Part shown: positions 57,269 through 64,000 of the stretch, piece by piece
Layout of the letters: every line of letters begins with the position of its first letter
How positions within the stretch are numbered: the stretch's first letter is position 1
Assembly: GCA_019775845.1 (NCBI GenBank)
Contig: JADQAV010000038.1
Location: forward strand, 478,812 to 542,811
Length of the DNA: 64,000 nucleotides
Origin: Myrmaecium sp. VS I D KN 1
Lineage: Eukaryota; Ascomycota; Dothideomycetes; Valsariales; Valsariaceae
Direction of reading: 5' to 3'
The notes under the pieces: model-generated
Seen by the model: only the letters and a program-made list of their open reading frames with translations
Databases searched by the model: none
What the model was told of the DNA's origin: nothing
Made by a program: the position numbers and the translations under genes

Positions 57269-59366
57269 GAAAGAAATCATCACGGGGGGTTTCAACCTCC
57301 CGTCGCGTGTTTTTGTTCGTTCAGAAAAAAAATTTAATGATGACGGCATGACGGCATGATGGTTCTTTACCTCGTGGTTCCGCTCGCTCACTCACTCGCT
57401 CACTCGCTCGTTCGGCGCTAAAGTTGACGGGTACATCTCGTGGAATTACCATCTACAATGACGATCTTCCACACTGTACCTAAGTCCCAGCGCGCTTACG
57501 GACCCCCCCCCCCTTTTTTTCTTCCATTGTTGTTGACGACGACGAGCCCCGTGACACGTTTCTGTTTGTGGACTGTTACCATCAACCACCTGTCTGCTCA
57601 TGGATACACCTTTTGGATCTCACGGTCATGGTAAGAGTTGAGTGCGCCAGGCATCGCATACATAAAGCCGTGCTCCTCCCCCCTCCGTGCGCGCGCACGG
57701 TGCGACGATGACAATGACAATGCGTTCCGTCGTATTTCTTCATCCTACGAACGGATACTTCCCCTCCATGCGGTAAAAGCACTGACCGACCGATTGCATC
57801 GCATCGCATGGCATCGCGTCGCCTCGTCGGGGTTTCAACCATGCGTCTAGTGATTGTGATTTCAACCTATCTAAGCGGATGATGTCTTTTCTATATACTG
57901 CTTTGCGTGCAAGTTGATGGTTTACAGGAATAAGATCGCGTTGATCGCATGGAAAAATAGTTTAGAATACCTATGGAAGCAGGGATTACGAACACAAGCC
58001 TCCCTTCGTCGCGGCAAGGCAGGGGTGTGTATAAATATTGACACCTCTCCCCGGCCTCGCCGGATCTGGTCTGGCGGGATGCGATAGACAGTCCAGATAC
58101 TGTATAAATATGCGTCGCCGTCGTTTGCATAAACAGGTGATTATATCAAGTACTTGAACGGATCCGGAAGAAGATGAGGACAGATAGCGAGCAAACCGCC
58201 CTACCACCCTCCCGCCCGTTCGTTTCGCAAGAAAGAAGTGAGGGCAGTTCTACAATCGTGGTTGTATGGATGTAGGGTGTCGCATGACGCGGTAGAGATC
58301 TCACGCGACGCTTCCCTTTTCGAATGAACATCACAATCGCAAAAGCGAGGCACCTGCGACTTTGGGAACATGGAGGAGGACCGCGCTGACGGTGAACAGT
58401 TCGTTCAGCGCTCCTTCTCTGCTCTCTCTACCTCTCCTGTCCACCCGCAATATCCGCTTTTGCCGGATATGTATGCGGGGAGGGCCCGGGCGGAGGGCGA
58501 AATGAAATGAGTGAGTGGGTGAGGCGGTGCAGAAGAGATGAAAATGGCAAGAGAAGAAGAAAGGTTTTGAGGGGTCTTTGCTGGGAGGATGACTGCGTGC
58601 GCTGCGTGAGCGATGGGGATAGAAGGGAGTATTATCTTTGTTACTATCATGATTGGAAGTGATGCTGACCTTGCGCTTACAGTGTCCTGGCGCAGCCGAT
58701 GGTTAGCGCTGGCGTCCTGCAGGTCTTAATAGTGGGAGATTGTAATTCAAGATATCTTTCAATTGGCTTGAGCAGGGATTAAAAGCCACCCGTCAGCAAA
58801 AGCAAACAGGACGCTAACCGGCGGGCCTGGCAACAGAGTGTATACTCCCTTTGCGGTGTGCAACACAGTTCTTCGCTTCTTCGCTTACTTGCTTGCCCTC
58901 TTGTCGATTCTTATTCTTTTTCTCTCATGTATAAGGCCGATTATTTACTATATACTTCTCAACACTGTGGCTATGTATATCAATAAAAGAAATACAGATA
59001 CATCATTGGATGGTGGATATTATCAACTATTGGATTCATCAGTGAATTTCCAGCTTACTTGAGGGACCCCAGATCTTTACGGAGTAGTGAGCTTCTAACT
59101 CCGAGCGGGCTCCGCGACGACCAATCGCAGCACGTTGGTATTCACATCCGTCGGACTTCACTGTCAAATGTCAGACTGAAGGGAATCCTTCTGCGATGGA
59201 GCAAAAAGCAGCCTTCATCCTACTGAGTTGCTGCACGGGCGAACAGCGAAAGCGACGACGCGGTTGAGAAGAGAGCTGCATCCTTTCGCCTATTCCTTCT
59301 TGTATATTCCCCCTTTTCATCGACTAACCTCTCCCTCTTGTCTCTCTCCTCGCAACCAAAAGCACA

Positions 59367-61112
59367 ATGGCCGTCCTCCCGAGTCTCATCTTCCCTCACC
59401 TTCCGCACCTCCTCTGGTCCCTCCCCATCCTTCTCGCCCTCAGCATCCTCTTCACCTGGACCTCAACGCACATCCGCTACCGCCTCGCCCTCCGCCACTT
59501 CCGCCCCGACAGCCGGGACAAAACCACCCCACGCCGACCACCGCACATCCCCTACACCTACCCCATCCTCGGCCACGCCCTCGACTTCCTCAACCGCATC
59601 CCGGGCGCCTGCTGGCGCACCCTCGCCGCGCCGGCCGACGACCGGCTCCTCCGCCACCCGGGCATCAGCACGATCCTGCTGGGCGGGCAGCGCATGCACG
59701 TGCTCGCGTCCCCGGCCGCCGTCCAGCAGCTCTTCCGCACCCGCCCCGCCAGCCGGACGGTGCTCAACCTGCAGGTCGTCCAGCAAGGCTTCGGCTTGTC
59801 GGCGGCTGAGGCGCGCCACTACTATGGCCTTGGCGAGCCGGGATCGGATGCCGAGCGCCGCGAGGAGCGCATCTGGCATGAGTTTTTGGTGAAGGCGGAT
59901 GCAGTGAATGAGCTCACGGCCGAGTTTGTCGCGCAGTTTGAGGGGGAGCTCGCGAAGGGAGGTCCTTCCGACGGCGCGGACGCGGAGGTCCCGCTCAACG
60001 CCTGGCTGCGCCGACGCATGTTCGACGCGAGCACGCGCGCCTTCTTCGGCAGCCGACTGGCGGAGATGTACCCCGGCGGCGACCTGGCCGGCGACTTCTT
60101 CGCCTTCGACGCCGAGATGCTCGACCTGCTCTACGGGCTGCCACGCTGGGTGGCGCCGCGGGCGCACGCGGCCCGACGCCGGCTGCTGGACGGGATGGAA
60201 GCGTGGCAACGGGCGATGCTCGCCGAGTGCAAGGGCGCGCCCGCGAGCCCGGAGCAGGTGCGATGGGAACCCCGGTTCGGCGGTCGGGCGAGCCGGGCCC
60301 GTCAGCTTTTCTACACCGACCGCGGCCTCTCCCCCCGCGCCCGCGCCGGCATGGACCTCGGCTTCCTCTTCGGCATCAGCAGCAACGCCATCCCGGCGGC
60401 CGGCTGGATGCTGACGCACATCCTGGCCCCGCGGCCGGACGACCCGTCGTCGCTGTACGCGGACGTGATGGCCGAGGTGCACGCCGCCGTGCGGCCGGGT
60501 CCGGACGTCGGAACGACGCCCCGACTCGACATCCCCACCCTCGTCGCCAGCCCGCTGCTCCAAAGCATCCTCCACGAGGTCCTGCGCCTCTACGTCGACA
60601 CGCTCGTGACGCGCGAGCTGCACGCCGACATCACTTTACCTCTCGAGAACAACCAACCCCCGGTGCTCCTCCGCCAAGGCGACGTCGTCATGGCGCCCTC
60701 CTGGCTCGGTCACCGCAGCCCCGCAAACTGGCCCCATCATCATCATCCTCATTCGCCGGGCCCCGACGCCGCGCCCGCAGACGTCTTCCACCCCCGCCGC
60801 TTCCTGCAGCCCGACCCGGACTCAACCACGGGGGCGCCCTTCGTCTTCAGCACCGCCGGCACGGCCGGCCGCTTGTTCCCCTTCGGCGGCGGGAGGGGCG
60901 TGTGTCCTGGCCGGGCGTTCGCGCGCCAGGAGATTTTGGCCGCCGTCGCGCTCGTGCTGTGCAGCTTTGAGGTGGAGCCGGTGGGGTTTGTGGATGAGGG
61001 GGGAAGGGAGACGGGGGTGTTTCCTGGGTTGAAGGATGTGTTGCCGGGGAGTGCGGTACTGGGCATGAGGGGGGATTTGAGGGTGAGGTTGAGGAGGAGG
61101 GGGAAACGATGA
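59367..61112 (+). CDS. Cytochrome P450, CYP7/CYP8-like fungal clan, intronless
   Basis: One exon, 581 residues. An N-terminal anchor (LLWSLPILLALSILFTW) is followed by the basic and Pro-containing hinge (TPRRPPHIPYTYPILGHALDFL). The I-helix region is weakly conserved (LGFLFGISSNAIPAAGWMLT, lacking the usual AGxDT threonine and having Ser-Asn in its place). ExxR is EVLRLYVDTLVTREL and the heme loop is FPFGGGRGVCPGRAF with Cys513 as the iron ligand. A His-rich insert (PHHHHPHSPGPDA) lies between the K-helix and heme loop. The missing I-helix Thr is a feature of CYP7/CYP8-type enzymes and some isomerase/dehydratase P450s. Very GC-rich third positions and no introns set it apart from most neighbours. 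Substrate unknown. Confidence 0.88.
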   Translation: MAVLPSLIFPHLPHLLWSLPILLALSILFTWTSTHIRYRLALRHFRPDSRDKTTPRRPPHIPYTYPILGHALDFLNRIPGACWRTLAAPADDRLLRHPGISTILLGGQRMHVLASPAAVQQLFRTRPASRTVLNLQVVQQGFGLSAAEARHYYGLGEPGSDAERREERIWHEFLVKADAVNELTAEFVAQFEGELAKGGPSDGADAEVPLNAWLRRRMFDASTRAFFGSRLAEMYPGGDLAGDFFAFDAEMLDLLYGLPRWVAPRAHAARRRLLDGMEAWQRAMLAECKGAPASPEQVRWEPRFGGRASRARQLFYTDRGLSPRARAGMDLGFLFGISSNAIPAAGWMLTHILAPRPDDPSSLYADVMAEVHAAVRPGPDVGTTPRLDIPTLVASPLLQSILHEVLRLYVDTLVTRELHADITLPLENNQPPVLLRQGDVVMAPSWLGHRSPANWPHHHHPHSPGPDAAPADVFHPRRFLQPDPDSTTGAPFVFSTAGTAGRLFPFGGGRGVCPGRAFARQEILAAVALVLCSFEVEPVGFVDEGGRETGVFPGLKDVLPGSAVLGMRGDLRVRLRRRGKR

Positions 61113-61703
61113 GGGGGTGGGGGGAGGTTGTGTTACTGGGGGATTGTTTGGATGTACATAGGTGTGTGTGCACGTTGTGCGCTTCTTCGTGTCACGTACC
61201 ATCTCCTTCCCTTTTCTCATATTTATGGATATGGCCAGGAAGGAACCGAGGCACCCTCGTTGTAAGATCATGTACATACTACGGCACGCACAGATCGATA
61301 CCATATGATTAAGAAGATGAATTTTCATGATACATTTCAGCATATATATCACCGTTCCTCGAGTGACACAAACCGGAAAAAAGCGCAAGGCATGGCGCAG
61401 AATAAAAACGCGAGATAACAAGATAGAAAGAAGAAGAGGGAAAAGTAAAATGAAAAGCATAGCGATCTTGACTTTTTTTTTACCGTTCGATCCGTTCGTT
61501 CGTTTGTTCGTCTCATCGTCCTGATAAACCCAACCCGCATATCCACATCCATAGGTACCACCATCTACGGCTCTCTTTCCATCCCAGAGCACCGCACCCC
61601 CGGGACAAATTTTATTAACATCATCATTACGCCCTTCAAAGAAAAGCAGAAGAAGAAGTGAAAAAAAGGGGGCAAAAGAGAAGACCTAAACAACAAAACC
61701 CCT
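61113..61703. other. Convergent spacer between the P450 and the CRAL-TRIO gene
   Basis: 590 nt, AT-rich, GGAAAA/GAAGAAG purine stretches near 61375-61445 and 61650-61685. No gene. Confidence 0.6.
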
Positions 61704-63644
<1,941 letters not shown>

Positions 63645-64000
63645 AAAGACGCAAGAAGAAGAGTCCGAGGTGGTTGCGGAAGTGGTGACGGAGAAGGGAA
63701 GGCGAGGGCAGGGCAGGGCAGGGGTGGGAGCGGCGGAGGGGCGGCTGGTCGGAGATTCCGGTCCCGTCGGAGGTGGTGGGGGGAGGGGGCTTGTGGCTGT
63801 GCAGCGCACAAAGCCTCAGGTTCTTTCGTCCTCGGCGGCGTCATTGACTGACTGTTTGTTTGGTTTGTTTGTCCAGGGCGAACACCAACTCCCCCACATC
63901 ACCATCGCCATCCCACTAAACGAAGACCTTCACGCGCTTCCGCTCCACCATCGCTCCCTTCCTACCTCTACCCGGCGAGCGCATCACACGCGGACCGGAG
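63645..64000. promoter_or_regulatory. Upstream region of the CRAL-TRIO gene, cut by the window edge
   Basis: 356 nt. The stretch near 63846-63875 has GACTGACTG and TTTGTTTG repeats typical of a leader. Open frame continues upstream of the chosen ATG, so a longer N-terminus with a non-ATG or spliced start cannot be excluded. Confidence 0.4.

Larger units (their letters stand above)
55630..59366. promoter_or_regulatory. 3.7-kb divergent spacer between tyrosinase and P450
   Basis: No gene. From left to right: GA-rich tract (about 55855-55925), a cluster of TACCTTA/AAGGTA elements (56091-56145), a (GT)14 run (56487-56514), Pro-codon-like CCCCTG repeats near 57003-57055, a GGCT/GGAT run (57240-57268), (CTCA/CTCG)n near 57385-57412, a C11T7 homopolymer junction (57503-57520) and GCATC repeats near 57796-57818. 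The last 300 nt form a CT-rich leader for the P450. Confidence 0.55.

Noticed and set aside
59463-60623. 386-codon minus-strand frame opposite the P450
   Set aside because: Low-complexity Arg/Gly/Glu sequence caused by GC-rich third positions of the P450.
53561-61112. Tyrosinase and P450 as part of a melanin or secondary-metabolite cluster
   Set aside because: No polyketide synthase, scytalone dehydratase, transporter or pathway regulator lies nearby, and the two genes are 3.7 kb apart with separate promoters.

Overview
This window is nuclear DNA from a filamentous ascomycete (Pezizomycotina). The evidence is short spliceosomal introns (about 50-260 nt, mostly GTAAGT/GTGAGT/GTATGT donors and CTAAC-like branch sites), single-gene spacing on both strands, two Zn(II)2Cys6 regulators, a PalB pH-signalling calpain, a GH17 cell-wall enzyme, a secreted tyrosinase and an intron-bearing tRNA-Gln. 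Class or genus cannot be fixed from the sequence alone. I support 22 protein genes (one cut by the left edge) and one tRNA. No whole or broken transposon, virus-like element, rRNA or CRISPR array was recognised.

Layout. 0-11 kb: end of a metallo-beta-lactamase-fold protein, a GH17 cell-wall glucanase, GUP1 (MBOAT), ARP4 (chromatin remodelling) and PUP1 (proteasome beta-2); GUP1/ARP4 and PUP1/NUP159 are divergent pairs sharing short promoter regions. 11-25 kb: NUP159 (nuclear pore), an SLM1-type F-BAR/PH protein and a large Zn2Cys6 regulator. 25-32 kb: a small four-helix MARVEL-like protein and a second Zn2Cys6 regulator in the opposite orientation. 33-40 kb: a sparser, AT-richer stretch with two unrecognised membrane proteins, an FAD monooxygenase and a small Cys-containing Ser/Thr-rich secreted protein; this is the most accessory-looking part. 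40-52 kb: WSS1 (DNA-protein crosslink protease), a small mitochondrial inner-membrane protein, a PMP47-type peroxisomal carrier, palB and a short oxysterol-binding protein. 52-64 kb: tRNA-Gln(UUG), a secreted tyrosinase, 3.7 kb of repeat-dotted spacer, an intronless P450 and a CRAL-TRIO protein with a mitochondrial-type N-terminus.

The genes are mostly independent housekeeping functions and not a pathway. Membrane lipid themes recur (GUP1, SLM1, KES1, CSR1-like), as do peroxisome/mitochondrion functions, but they do not form a cluster. I did not find a convincing undescribed system. The best leads are the orphan block at 33-40 kb, the SUMO-consensus-rich linker of WSS1, the organelle-targeted CRAL-TRIO protein and the unusually long tyrosinase/P450 divergent spacer. 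Exon borders were set by reading splice signals and by requiring every spliced gene to stay in frame; none was tested against transcripts.
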